This document shows positions 30,989 through 39,791 of a DNA stretch of 64,000 nucleotides, piece by piece. The stretch's first letter is position 1. Each line of letters starts with the position of its first letter. Source of the stretch: Aedoeadaptatus coxii (GTDB lineage Bacteria; Bacillota; Clostridia; Tissierellales; Peptoniphilaceae); assembly GCF_903819215.1 (NCBI RefSeq), contig NZ_CAIJCT010000007.1; one strand, 5' to 3'. Under the pieces are notes generated by a model. It worked only from the letters and a program-made list of their open reading frames with translations. It was not told where the DNA came from and ran no database searches. Both the position numbers and the translations under genes were made by a program.

Positions 30989-33946
30989 TTATTTTATTTT
31001 ATTAATGTTGTACACGATTTGGGCGATTTCCGCTCTCGAAAGTTGTTTTTTCCCTTGGAAGGTTCCATCGTCCATGCCGTTAAGGATTTTGGATTTGGAA
31101 AGTTCCTGTACAGCTTCTTTTGCCCATTTAGGGATTTTATTTCCATCTTTATATTGTTTCGCTTCGCCTTCGAAGTTTATTTTTTTCATTTGTTTGTAAC
31201 GGTAAAGTATGGTCGCCATTTCTTCTCTCGAAATGGTTTTGTTCGGCGCAAAATTGACCGCATCCATTCCGTAAACAAGGCCCGCATTTTTTGCCCAGTT
31301 CACGTATTTACCGTAGTATGCGTTCATATCAATGTCTTGAAAACTTATATTGGCGGTAAATTCATTTACTTTTTCGAATCTACCTAAAATGGCAATAAAT
31401 TCAGCCCGCGTCATGGCTTTGTTCGGTTCAAAGCGATTGCCCTTTACAATATCGTCGAAGAGTCTGCTCTCCAGGCTGTAATGGATAGCTTCTTTTGCCC
31501 AGTGATTTTGAATATCCGCGTAGGTCTGTGTTTGATTTCCACTGTTTTCCGTTTTTTCTGTATGGGGTTTTGGTGGGGTTGTCTTTTTGAAAGTAAAGTT
31601 GAACCACTTCCCTCTTGGAGCCGGTTTTTCTTTTTCTTTCGGCTCTACCGACGGTTTCGGTTTCGAAGGACTTGGAACCGTCGGTTTAGAAGGACTCGGT
31701 TGCGCCGGATTACTCGGACTTGGAGCCGGTTGAGAGGGTTTGGGTGTCGACGGATCCTTCGGCGTGGGAGCCTGCTCTTGCTCTTTTTTCACTTCCTCCA
31801 TTACCCGTTTTACGTCTTGGATCGCCCCATTCATAGCATCGAGCGATTGCCCTTTGAGCGCTTCTTCGGCCGCTTTTAAGGTATTGTCGAATTTCTCTTT
31901 TAGTTTTGAATCTTGGGAAAGCTTAACAGCTTTTGCTTCCTCAACAAGTTTCCCCAACTCTTTTTTAGCCGTTTCCAACGTTTGGGCCTTGTTCTTTTCG
32001 GCTAAATTCTCTGCATTTTTGCGAACAGCCTCTTGCTGAATATCTTTAATTTCGTTGGTGCTGCCCGCCTCTTGAATTCGTTTTACATATTTTTCCACTT
32101 CGTCCGGCTTTAAGTCGGAAAGCTTCTGCACTTCTTCTATGGCTTTTTGCCGTGCAACTTCAACTTCCGCCTTCGCCTTGCCTCTATCTTCGTGAATCTC
32201 ATGATATTTTTTTACAATAGGATCGATTTTACTGACATCATCTGTCGCCTTTATTTCTTCGATGGCAGCTAGTTTTTCTTCTTCTTGTAGGTTTTTCAGT
32301 TTTTCAATCTTATTCATTGCGGCGGATTGAGCTTTACTTAAATTAATGCGAACGGCACTTTCATAAGCGCTTTTTACAAGTTCAAGAGTGGCTGCTCCTT
32401 GAATGTCTTTTGCAAACTTCTCCTTTTCTTCCCCTATTAAGGAGGTTAGGTTATCCAGTTTACCTACGTACTCTGCCTTCGCCTTTTTCAATTCGTTTTG
32501 TTTTTGGTCGCGCTGAAGCTTTTCCTCTTCCGCCTTTTTGTCCGCAGCTTTTGCGTCATTAACTATGCTTTCGATTTGCTGTTCAGATTTGGCACCTGTT
32601 ACTTTGGCCTGGTAAGCTGTTTTTGCACTTCCATCCAAATTCTTTAAATCGCCAATTGTTTTATTAGCTTCTTGACGCTTGGCGCTTAATTTATCTCTAA
32701 GCTGAAGTAGTACGATCGATTCAATATTCTGCGCGAGATCATCTACCTCTTTTTGCGTAATATCTTCCTTTTTTAATTTACTCGAGAAAGTATCGATAGC
32801 ACCCTTGAAATCTTTCTTCTGCTCATCGGGATATTGCTTCAATTCCTCGAGAATCTCATTCGCCTTTTTCATATCCACTTTATAGGTCATGGTTACAGGT
32901 TTAGAGGAATTAAAATTCTCTCCTTCTTGAGAAAATTCAAAGGTCGTATTGTTCGGCGTATCTTTCGGAATGGCGTACAACACACCGCCCTTAACCGCTT
33001 TTAGTTCTTGGGGCATCGACGCCTTATTGAGGGTAAAGGTCTTTGTTTCGCTCCCTTTAACGACCTTCAGCTTCGGATAATGGTTTTGGATCGTCGTGGG
33101 ATCGAGGTTCGGATTGTCGGGCAGTGAAATCATATAGCTTGCCGGCTCATCTTTATTTGCTCTTTCCTTAAATTCCACATTCGGCGCGTCATAAGTGTCC
33201 TTGAGAACCATTTTTTTGCTAATGGCTTTTCCCTTGCCCGACTCTTGATGGACGACGACGAATTCATCGCCAACACTTGCACCATACGTCTCTTTCAATT
33301 TCTCCATAGGAAAATCATACGAAATCGCATTGGGTTTATTTTCTTTGGCTAAGTCAAAGATCTTCCATTGATTATCCTTCTTCGTACGGAGAAACATTTT
33401 GATTGATCCCGTCATTTTGGACGACATCATGATGTTATCTTTCGTCTGTTCCACAATAGGCTCTAAGCTTTTTTCGCCCTTCACCGTAACATTGCCTACG
33501 ATCGTTTCTATTCCGCCCTTTACGACGTAAAGTTCTATTCTGTCGCCGGCGCTAAATTCTCTAAAGGGAATCAGCGGCCGACCACCCGGACCCATTACTT
33601 GCTCAGTAATATAATCTTCTTTGATGTCCCCTTCTTTTACAGAGTCCACTAAAATCTTTTTATAGGTTTCGCTGCCGGTAATCAGTTTCATTTGCAGTCT
33701 GTCGCCGAGGGCAAGTTTATTCTCATCTTTTAATTTTTTTGTGTTGATGTGCAATGTCGTATCGCCGATAGCAGGTAACTTGCGGAAATACGACACGTTT
33801 TCTTGGGCCTGAGTTTGTACATTTCCGTTTTCAATGGCTCCACTTTGATCCGCAGCATAGGCTAATGAATTGGACAATGATACGGATGCAGTCGCAAGGC
33901 TTAACGCCAAAGCGAGCGTTCGATTGACTTTGTAATGTTTTATCAT
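30989..33946 (-). CDS. SLH-domain surface protein with GA/FIVAR-like helical repeats
   Basis: The 985-residue secreted protein has a signal peptide (1-31, cleavage near AYA-AD) and a beta-rich N-terminal region to about residue 370. A long helical region (about 375-720) follows, with five units of roughly 60 residues of pattern L-x2-L-x4-K-x6-I-x2-A-x5-I-x2-I, centred near 440, 503, 557, 615 and 680. A Pro/Ser/Lys-rich linker (about 722-790) leads to three SLH domains (about 810-985; 'DIQNHWAKEAI', 'MTRAEFIAIL', 'ISREEMATILYRYKQ', 'LSRAEIAQIVYNI'). SLH domains bind pyruvylated secondary cell wall polymer. The helical units resemble GA/FIVAR modules, which in Finegoldia bind albumin; that activity is only inferred here. 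ATG 33946 follows AGGAGG. Confidence 0.88.
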   Translation of the reverse strand: MIKHYKVNRTLALALSLATASVSLSNSLAYAADQSGAIENGNVQTQAQENVSYFRKLPAIGDTTLHINTKKLKDENKLALGDRLQMKLITGSETYKKILVDSVKEGDIKEDYITEQVMGPGGRPLIPFREFSAGDRIELYVVKGGIETIVGNVTVKGEKSLEPIVEQTKDNIMMSSKMTGSIKMFLRTKKDNQWKIFDLAKENKPNAISYDFPMEKLKETYGASVGDEFVVVHQESGKGKAISKKMVLKDTYDAPNVEFKERANKDEPASYMISLPDNPNLDPTTIQNHYPKLKVVKGSETKTFTLNKASMPQELKAVKGGVLYAIPKDTPNNTTFEFSQEGENFNSSKPVTMTYKVDMKKANEILEELKQYPDEQKKDFKGAIDTFSSKLKKEDITQKEVDDLAQNIESIVLLQLRDKLSAKRQEANKTIGDLKNLDGSAKTAYQAKVTGAKSEQQIESIVNDAKAADKKAEEEKLQRDQKQNELKKAKAEYVGKLDNLTSLIGEEKEKFAKDIQGAATLELVKSAYESAVRINLSKAQSAAMNKIEKLKNLQEEEKLAAIEEIKATDDVSKIDPIVKKYHEIHEDRGKAKAEVEVARQKAIEEVQKLSDLKPDEVEKYVKRIQEAGSTNEIKDIQQEAVRKNAENLAEKNKAQTLETAKKELGKLVEEAKAVKLSQDSKLKEKFDNTLKAAEEALKGQSLDAMNGAIQDVKRVMEEVKKEQEQAPTPKDPSTPKPSQPAPSPSNPAQPSPSKPTVPSPSKPKPSVEPKEKEKPAPRGKWFNFTFKKTTPPKPHTEKTENSGNQTQTYADIQNHWAKEAIHYSLESRLFDDIVKGNRFEPNKAMTRAEFIAILGRFEKVNEFTANISFQDIDMNAYYGKYVNWAKNAGLVYGMDAVNFAPNKTISREEMATILYRYKQMKKINFEGEAKQYKDGNKIPKWAKEAVQELSKSKILNGMDDGTFQGKKQLSRAEIAQIVYNINKIK

Positions 33947-33970
33947 AGGTCCTCCTATTATTTTTTTTAT

Positions 33971-34000
33971 ATTTTAACGGATACAATATTCCCCTGTCAT
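33971..34000 (-). promoter_or_regulatory. Candidate promoter of the SLH protein gene
   Basis: On the minus strand there is a -35 ATGACA (33995-34000), an 18-base spacer and a -10 TAAAAT (33971-33976), about 24 bases before the start codon. Confidence 0.45.
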
Positions 34001-34328
34001 CCAACTGCGGATTCTTAAAATTTTCCACCTCTTTTCACAAAATGAACACATTGATTCTGTTCTGAAATAGATTCTCAAATAAAAAATCGTAAAATGAAAA
34101 ATCGCTTTTTACAAATTGTGTATTTTTGTTTATGCTATCGTGTATGTTTTACGTCGTTTCGTGTGTATTCTTGTGAATATAACGGTTTATAACATTTACT
34201 TTATAGTTTTAGAAATTAGTTCCCAATTTATTTTTATTTTTTCCTCAATTGCCTCTCACCGAAATTTCACCCTATTCAAACGACGGCCGCTTGATCTGCT
34301 GAAGACATCATTCCTAATTTTGGGCATT
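34001..34328. other. Long AT-rich intergenic region, no gene
   Basis: About 330 bases between the SLH gene promoter and the ABC transporter terminator. I find no ORF with a ribosome binding site and no RNA gene I recognise. A hydrophobic 84-codon frame on the plus strand lacks a start site and is probably chance. A short GC-richer island near 34255-34315 stands out from the AT-rich surroundings without a clear fold. Confidence 0.5.
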
Positions 34329-34330
34329 AT

Positions 34331-34358
34331 AAAACCACGGAATCGTTCCCGTGGTTTG
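34331..34358 (-). terminator. Terminator of the amino-acid ABC transporter operon
   Basis: A 9-base stem AAACCACGG/CCGTGGTTT followed on the minus strand by TTATAAT. It lies just past the stop codon of the ATPase gene. Confidence 0.7.
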
Positions 34359-34364
34359 GCTCTC

Positions 34365-35087
34365 TTATAACACTTTATTTAAGAATGATTGTGTTCTTTC
34401 TTCTTTCGGATGATTAAACACTTCGTCGGGGGTTCCCTCTTCCACGAGCAGACCTTCGTCGAGGAAGAGAATGCGATCGCCCACTTCTCGTGCGAAACCC
34501 ATTTCGTGGGTAACGACCACCATGGTCATGCCGTCTTTGGCAAGTTGTTGCATAACATCCAACACTTCGCCAACCATTTCAGGGTCGAGGGCCGATGTGG
34601 GCTCATCGAAGAGCATAACCGAGGGATTCATGGCGAGGGCACGCACGATGGCGATACGTTGCTTTTGGCCGCCGGAAAGTTGATTGGGATAGGCGTCCCG
34701 CTTATCGGCAAGGCCGACACGTTCCAAAAGCTTCATCGCTTTTTCTTCCGCTTGGCTTTTGTCTTCTCCTTTTACGAGAACGGGTGCCATGGTGATATTT
34801 TCCAAAACGGTTTTGTGGGGAAAGAGATTAAAGGATTGGAATACCATGCCCATATCTTCCCGCACTTTTTCAATATTCGTATCTTTGTTATTGACGTCCA
34901 CGCCTTCAAAAATGATTTCGCCGCCGTCCGCTTCTTCCAAACGATTCAAGCAACGTAAGAAGGTGGATTTCCCTGATCCGGAGGGACCGATCACCACAAC
35001 GACTTCTCCGTCTCCGATTTCTGTGGAAATACCTTTTAGTACGTGGTTGTCGCCGAAACTTTTTGTAAGATTATGAATGCGAATCAC
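34365..35087 (-). CDS. Amino-acid ABC transporter ATP-binding protein
   Basis: The 240-residue ATPase has Walker A 'GPSGSGKST' (about 33-41), Q-loop 'VFQSFNLFPH', signature 'LSGGQKQR', Walker B 'VMLFDEPTSALDPE' and the H-loop 'VVTHEMGFA'. The whole sequence is typical of GlnQ/HisP/ArtM-type polar amino-acid importers. It overlaps the permease gene by 17 bases and is the last gene of the operon. Confidence 0.95.
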   Translation of the reverse strand: MIRIHNLTKSFGDNHVLKGISTEIGDGEVVVVIGPSGSGKSTFLRCLNRLEEADGGEIIFEGVDVNNKDTNIEKVREDMGMVFQSFNLFPHKTVLENITMAPVLVKGEDKSQAEEKAMKLLERVGLADKRDAYPNQLSGGQKQRIAIVRALAMNPSVMLFDEPTSALDPEMVGEVLDVMQQLAKDGMTMVVVTHEMGFAREVGDRILFLDEGLLVEEGTPDEVFNHPKEERTQSFLNKVL

Positions 35088-35760
35088 TGTTTGCTAACCT
35101 CTTTTCAAATAGACCGATGACCTTGGAAAGGCCCGTTACGAGAATCAAGTAAATAAGTGCCGCCGTAATATAAGGCATAAAGGGCTTCAAGCTGCTTCCT
35201 TGTGCGGTTTTGGCCTGATACATCAAATCGCCGATGCCGACGAAAGCGACGATGGCCGATTCTTTAATTAATGTAACGAACTCATTGCATAACGCCGGGA
35301 GTACAGTTTTAATGGCTTGGGGCAAAATAATGTAGCGCATAATTTGTCCCTTTTTCATACCTAAAGATGCCGCTGCTTCTCCCTGACCCTTATCCACCGC
35401 ATTGATCCCCCCGCGAATAATTTCCGATACATAGGCGGAAGAGTTCATACATACGGCGATTAAGCTTAGAACAAATGGATTTTTCAACGATGCATATTGA
35501 TCGGGGATCACGGATGCAAATCCGTAATAAGCTATTAGGACTTGTACGAGTAAAGGCGTGCCGCGGAAAATTTGTACATAAAGTTTAGCAATGGCTTGCA
35601 GCGGTTTTAATTTGGATCGGCGCAGGAGCACGATTAAAATGCCCAAGATAAAACCGAAAAGTACGCCTAAGAAGGATAGCTTTAATGTAACCAAGGTTCC
35701 GTCGACATAAGACGAACCGTATTTATTCAAAAAGGCCATCCAGGATTTCATTAAGTTCAT
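35071..35760 (-). CDS. Amino-acid ABC transporter permease
   Basis: The 229-residue protein has five hydrophobic segments and the HEAAxG-family permease motifs 'YVQIFRGTPLLVQVLIAYY' and 'GEAAASLGMKKGQIMRYIILPQA' (EAA loop, read in parts). It forms the membrane channel, probably as a homodimer, for the neighbouring ATPase and binding protein. Confidence 0.94.
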   Translation of the reverse strand: MNLMKSWMAFLNKYGSSYVDGTLVTLKLSFLGVLFGFILGILIVLLRRSKLKPLQAIAKLYVQIFRGTPLLVQVLIAYYGFASVIPDQYASLKNPFVLSLIAVCMNSSAYVSEIIRGGINAVDKGQGEAAASLGMKKGQIMRYIILPQAIKTVLPALCNEFVTLIKESAIVAFVGIGDLMYQAKTAQGSSLKPFMPYITAALIYLILVTGLSKVIGLFEKRLANSDSHS

Positions 35761-35776
35761 TATTCCTCCTCGATAG

Positions 35777-35804
35777 AAAAAACTGTTTCACGAGGAAACA
35801 GTTT
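35777..35804 (-). terminator. Intercistronic hairpin, partial terminator
   Basis: A perfect 10-base stem AAACTGTTTC/GAAACAGTTT with loop ACGAG is followed on the minus strand by a T run. It lies between the binding-protein gene and the permease gene. Hairpins here commonly keep the binding protein in excess over the membrane parts, by attenuation or mRNA protection. Confidence 0.65.
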
Positions 35805-35839
35805 CTTCTCTATCATTCGAACAGTTTACATACTATTTA

Positions 35840-36715
35840 TTATTCGCCTACCGATTCGTCGGCAATTTTTTCGTATTCGCCGATCCATTCTTTAATCTTG
35901 CCTTCGTCGATAAGTTTTTGAAGGACTTGGTTGACATAGGCGGTTAAGGCATCGTTGCCTTTTTTCATCGTGACACATACACCGGGTTCTTTCGGTACGC
36001 CGGGATCGATGGCGACGAGTTCGGGGAATTGTTTAGCGTATTGTGCGCCGGAGCTCTTGGAAATAACGAGGGCATCGGCCGTTTTGTTTTTAACTTCCAT
36101 TGCCAAATTGTTTAATTTGGAAAGACTCTTTAATTCCACATCTTTCGGGAAGTTTTCGCGAACAGTAGATTCTTGAACGGAACCTGTTTGCGCACCGACG
36201 ACTTTGCCGGCGAAGTCTTCCACTTTTTTGTACTTGTCGGCGTCTTCTTTGCGAACGAGCACGACTTGTTCGTTTTCAAAATAGGGAATGGAGAAATTAG
36301 CAGCTTCTTCACGTTCCGGCGTAGCCGACATACCGGCAATACCGATATCCGCTTGCCCGGAGGTGATGCTCGGAATAATGCCGTCGAAGTCTAAGTCTTT
36401 AATTTCCAGTTCGACGCCTATTTCTTGGGCGATGGCTTTGGCGATTTCCACGTCGAAGCCGACGATTTCATCTTTTCCGTCTTTCATTAAGTGCCATTCG
36501 TAAGGAGGATAGTCGGCGCTGGTCGCCATAACTAATTTACCTTTTTCCTTAATTTCTTTAGCGGCGGCGTCCATATCTTCTTGACTTACTTGAGCCGCTT
36601 CTTTTTTCTCCGAATTGTTTGCTGCATTTTCACCGTTTTTGGCGCCGGATCCGCAACCGACCAATGCAAATGCCATGACCATGGCTAATAATGTGAGTAA
36701 ACTTGTTTTTTTCAT
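35840..36715 (-). CDS. Amino-acid ABC transporter substrate-binding lipoprotein
   Basis: The protein has about 291 residues with a lipoprotein signal peptide ending in the lipobox ALVGCGSG (Cys near 21). An acidic linker and a family 3 solute-binding domain follow, with 'YPPYEWHLMKDGKDEIVGFDV' (read in parts) and 'GQADIGIAGMSATPEREEAANF', the amino-acid-binding signatures. It captures a polar amino acid outside the membrane; which one is not clear. ATG 36715 has GGGAG 6 bases upstream; an adjacent ATG at 36718 is also possible. It is the first large gene of the operon and follows the small leader ORF. Confidence 0.94.
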   Translation of the reverse strand: MKKTSLLTLLAMVMAFALVGCGSGAKNGENAANNSEKKEAAQVSQEDMDAAAKEIKEKGKLVMATSADYPPYEWHLMKDGKDEIVGFDVEIAKAIAQEIGVELEIKDLDFDGIIPSITSGQADIGIAGMSATPEREEAANFSIPYFENEQVVLVRKEDADKYKKVEDFAGKVVGAQTGSVQESTVRENFPKDVELKSLSKLNNLAMEVKNKTADALVISKSSGAQYAKQFPELVAIDPGVPKEPGVCVTMKKGNDALTAYVNQVLQKLIDEGKIKEWIGEYEKIADESVGE

Positions 36716-36752
36716 CATGATCTCCCTTCAATCTCGAATACATTGTCTTTCT

Positions 36753-36851
36753 CTAGGATTGCTTATATCTCATGGAGCCGGATGTATTTGCATTATTTGC
36801 CAGATACTTGCATTCAATCCGACGGCTCTCGAAAAATTTTGCTGTATTCAA
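36753..36851 (-). CDS. Candidate leader peptide upstream of the amino-acid ABC transporter
   Basis: A 32-codon frame starts at TTG 36851, 7 bases after AGAAGGAGGT, an almost perfect complement to the 16S rRNA 3' end, and ends at TAG 36753, 38 bases before the binding-protein start. The peptide reads MNTAKFFESRRIECKYLANN, then a Ser/Gly/Met-containing tail. The RNA over it can form a 9-pair stem (GAGCC and GGAT with ATCC and GGCTC), and contains a near-repeat AATGCAAGTATC / AATGCAAATAC. A translated leader that senses an amino acid or stalled ribosomes is the natural idea; a riboswitch is an alternative. I do not recognise a known family. Confidence 0.6.
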   Translation of the reverse strand: MNTAKFFESRRIECKYLANNANTSGSMRYKQS

Positions 36852-36886
36852 GATTAAGACCTCCTTCTGTGTTTTTCTTTTTTGAA

Positions 36887-36915
36887 ATTATACTATAGCA
36901 CGCTAAAATCTACAA
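36887..36915 (-). promoter_or_regulatory. Promoter of the ABC transporter operon
   Basis: On the minus strand there is a -35 TTGTAG (36910-36915), a 17-base spacer and a -10 TATAAT (36887-36892). The leader ORF starts about 30 bases after the predicted start point. Confidence 0.7.
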
Positions 36916-36924
36916 GAAAATCGG

Positions 36925-36951
36925 CGGGAAAACGAGAAACGGTGTTTCTCG
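36925..36951 (-). terminator. Terminator of uvrA
   Basis: On the minus strand, CGAGAAAC/GTTTCTCG with loop ACC is followed by TTTTCCC, directly after the uvrA stop codon. Confidence 0.75.
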
Positions 36952-39780
36952 CTATACCTTTAACATTTTCTTCAAATATTCTCCCGTATAACTTCCTTTT
37001 ACTTTCGCCACTTCTTCAGGTCTTCCCGTGGCGACGACGGTACCGCCGCCGTCGCCTCCGCCGGGTCCCAAGTCGATAATGTGATCTGCCACTTTAATGA
37101 CATCCAAATTGTGCTCGATGACGACGACGGTATTTTCCCGATCGGCCAATTCCTGGAGCACGTGAATGAGCTTGCGAATATCTTCCGTGTGCAGACCCGT
37201 TGTGGGCTCGTCTAAAATATAGAGTGTGTTGCCCGTTCCCCGTTTGGAAAGTTCGGTGGCGAGTTTAATGCGTTGAGCTTCTCCGCCGGAAAGCTGTGTG
37301 GAGGGCTGACCAAGCTTAATATAACCGAGTCCCACGTGTTGGAGAGTAGTAATTTTCCGTAAAATCCGCGGATGGTTTTCGAAGAATTCCGCCGCCTGAT
37401 CCACCGTCATATCCAAAACATCTGAAATGTTTTTGCCTTTGAATTTCACCTGCAGGGTTTCCCGATTGTAGCGCTTGCCGTCACAAACTTCGCAGGGCAC
37501 GTAGACGTCGGGGAGAAAGTGCATTTCCACTTTTAAAATACCGTCGCCTTTACAAGCTTCGCAGCGTCCACCCTTTACATTAAAGGAGAAGCGACCCTTT
37601 TCGTAGCCCCTAATTTTCGCCTCGTTGGTTTGCGCGAACACGTCGCGAATTAAATCGAAGGTGCCGGTATAGGTTGCCGGATTGGATCGGGGCGTACGGC
37701 CGATGGGGCTTTGATCGATGGAGACGATTTTATCGACATACTCCAAGCCTTCGATGGATTTATATTTTCCCGGACGCACTTTGTTGCGATTTACTTTTTG
37801 CTCCACGGCTTTTTTGAGAATTTCGTTGACTAGGGAACTCTTTCCCGATCCCGATACGCCGGTGACGCAAATAAATTGATGGAGCGGAAATTCCACGTCC
37901 ACATCTTTCAGATTGTTTTGCGCCGCGCCTTTAATCACGAGAGTTTCGTCGGTGTAGGGGCGACGGGCTTCGGGAATTTCAATTTTCTTTTTCCCCGAAA
38001 GGTATTGCCCCGTAATGGACGCTTCGTTTTTAATGATTTCGTCGTAAGGCCCTTGGGCGACAATGTGTCCCCCGTGAACGCCGGCGCCCGGCCCGATGTC
38101 TAAGATTTCGTCGGCTTCGCGCATGGTTTCCTCATCGTGTTCTACGACGATAAGGGTGTTGCCGATCTCCGTTAAATTACGGAGAGATTTTAACAACATG
38201 GCGTTGTCTTTTTGATGCAAGCCGATGGAGGGCTCGTCCAGAACATAAGTGACGCCGACGAGGGCACTTCCGATTTGCGTAGCCAGTCGAATGCGTTGCG
38301 CTTCGCCGCCTGAGAGGGTACCCGCCATTCGCGCCAATGTCAAATAACCGAGGCCCACTTGAATTAAAAAGGATAGGCGCTCGTGAATTTCTTTTAGAAT
38401 TTGACGGGCGATGTTTTGTTCCATTTCGCTAAGTTCCAACCCGTCGAAAAAGTCGATGGCATCGACTACGGCAAGTTGTGTGGATTCGTAAATGTTTTTT
38501 CCACCCAGTTTAAAGACGAGGGATTCCATTTTTAACCGGGCGCCGTGACATTCGGGGCAGGGAATATCCGCCATAAACGGTTCGATACGTTCCATGGTGC
38601 GATCGCTGCCACTTTCAGTGTAACGACGGTTCAGATTCTCCAAAATCCCCTCGAAATGACCATTGTATTCTTTCGCTCCGCTAAAATGGGAATGAAAGGT
38701 AAATTTTAGAGGCTTTTTGGTGCCGTTCATCAACTCGTCGATCATTTCTTTCGGCGCATTTTTTATGGGTTCTTTCGTGGAAAAATGATGGCGCGCCGCA
38801 ATTTGGTTGATAGTTTCCTTGTAATAGGTTCCGTCAGATGTGCCGTAGCAGGAAATGGCGCCCTCGTCGATGGAAAGCTCCTTATTGGGAATAATGAGAG
38901 CGGGATCTGCCCGTCTACTGCTTCCCAAGCCTTTACACGTAGGGCACGCGCCCATGGGCGTGTTAAAGGAGAAAGAACGTGGTGTTGCAGGTTCAATGGA
39001 GATATCGTGTTCAGGGCAGGCATAACTTGTGGAGTAAAGTTTGTATTCCCCGTCCAATGTATCGACGATCACCGTGGAGCCCGAAATTTCCAACGCCGTT
39101 TCGATGCTGTCCGTTAAACGGGTTTCGATCCCTTCGCGAATAATGATTCGGTCCACGACAATTAAAATATCGTGAACTTTGTTCTTATCCAGCTCAATGT
39201 CCTCGTCGGCGTGGCGCATTTCCCCGTCGATGATCATGCGCAAGTAGCCTTCTTTGCGAATGTTCTCCAGGAGCTTTTTATGCTGCCCTTTTCGTTGACG
39301 CACGACCGGGGCCAAAAGCTGGAATCGGGTGCCCTCTTCCATTTCCAGTATCTTGTCCACGATTTGATCTTCCGCATAAGCTTCGATTTGACGCCCGCAT
39401 ACAGGACAGTAAGGCTTTGCCACTCGAGCGTAAAGTAAACGGATGTAGTCGTAAACTTCCGTTACCGTCCCCACTGTGGAGCGGGGATTTTTCGACGTGG
39501 TCTTTTGATCGATGGCGATGGCCGGGCTCATTCCCTCGATATAGTCCACATCAGGCTTGTCCATCTGTCCTAAAAATTGACGGGCGTAAGAGGAAAGACT
39601 TTCCACATAGCGCCGCTGCCCTTCGGCATAAATCGTGTCGAAAGCGAGGGAGCTTTTCCCCGATCCCGAAAGACCGGTGATGACGGTCATTTTATTTCTC
39701 GGAATGTACACGTCTAAATTTTTCAAATTATGTTGACGTGCTCCGTGAATATGAATGGCGTGTTCTAATGTATGATTCAT
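36952..39780 (-). CDS. uvrA: Excinuclease ABC subunit A
   Basis: The 942-residue protein has two ABC ATPase modules: Walker A 'GLSGSGKSSLAFDT' near residue 37 and 'GVSGSGKSSLVNEI' in the second half. Signatures 'LSGGEAQRIRLA' and 'LSGGEAQRIKLA' are present, with zinc-finger cysteines including CPVC and CEAC/CEVC. UvrA finds bulky DNA lesions and loads UvrB in nucleotide excision repair. ATG 39780 lies 11 bases after uvrB in one operon. Confidence 0.97.
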   Translation of the reverse strand: MNHTLEHAIHIHGARQHNLKNLDVYIPRNKMTVITGLSGSGKSSLAFDTIYAEGQRRYVESLSSYARQFLGQMDKPDVDYIEGMSPAIAIDQKTTSKNPRSTVGTVTEVYDYIRLLYARVAKPYCPVCGRQIEAYAEDQIVDKILEMEEGTRFQLLAPVVRQRKGQHKKLLENIRKEGYLRMIIDGEMRHADEDIELDKNKVHDILIVVDRIIIREGIETRLTDSIETALEISGSTVIVDTLDGEYKLYSTSYACPEHDISIEPATPRSFSFNTPMGACPTCKGLGSSRRADPALIIPNKELSIDEGAISCYGTSDGTYYKETINQIAARHHFSTKEPIKNAPKEMIDELMNGTKKPLKFTFHSHFSGAKEYNGHFEGILENLNRRYTESGSDRTMERIEPFMADIPCPECHGARLKMESLVFKLGGKNIYESTQLAVVDAIDFFDGLELSEMEQNIARQILKEIHERLSFLIQVGLGYLTLARMAGTLSGGEAQRIRLATQIGSALVGVTYVLDEPSIGLHQKDNAMLLKSLRNLTEIGNTLIVVEHDEETMREADEILDIGPGAGVHGGHIVAQGPYDEIIKNEASITGQYLSGKKKIEIPEARRPYTDETLVIKGAAQNNLKDVDVEFPLHQFICVTGVSGSGKSSLVNEILKKAVEQKVNRNKVRPGKYKSIEGLEYVDKIVSIDQSPIGRTPRSNPATYTGTFDLIRDVFAQTNEAKIRGYEKGRFSFNVKGGRCEACKGDGILKVEMHFLPDVYVPCEVCDGKRYNRETLQVKFKGKNISDVLDMTVDQAAEFFENHPRILRKITTLQHVGLGYIKLGQPSTQLSGGEAQRIKLATELSKRGTGNTLYILDEPTTGLHTEDIRKLIHVLQELADRENTVVVIEHNLDVIKVADHIIDLGPGGGDGGGTVVATGRPEEVAKVKGSYTGEYLKKMLKV

Positions 39781-39791
39781 CCGGTTCCTTT

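Noticed and set aside
34116..34370. A hydrophobic 84-codon plus-strand frame before the ABC transporter terminator
   Set aside because: The sequence is AT-driven, has no ribosome binding site, and reads through the terminator hairpin of the opposite operon.
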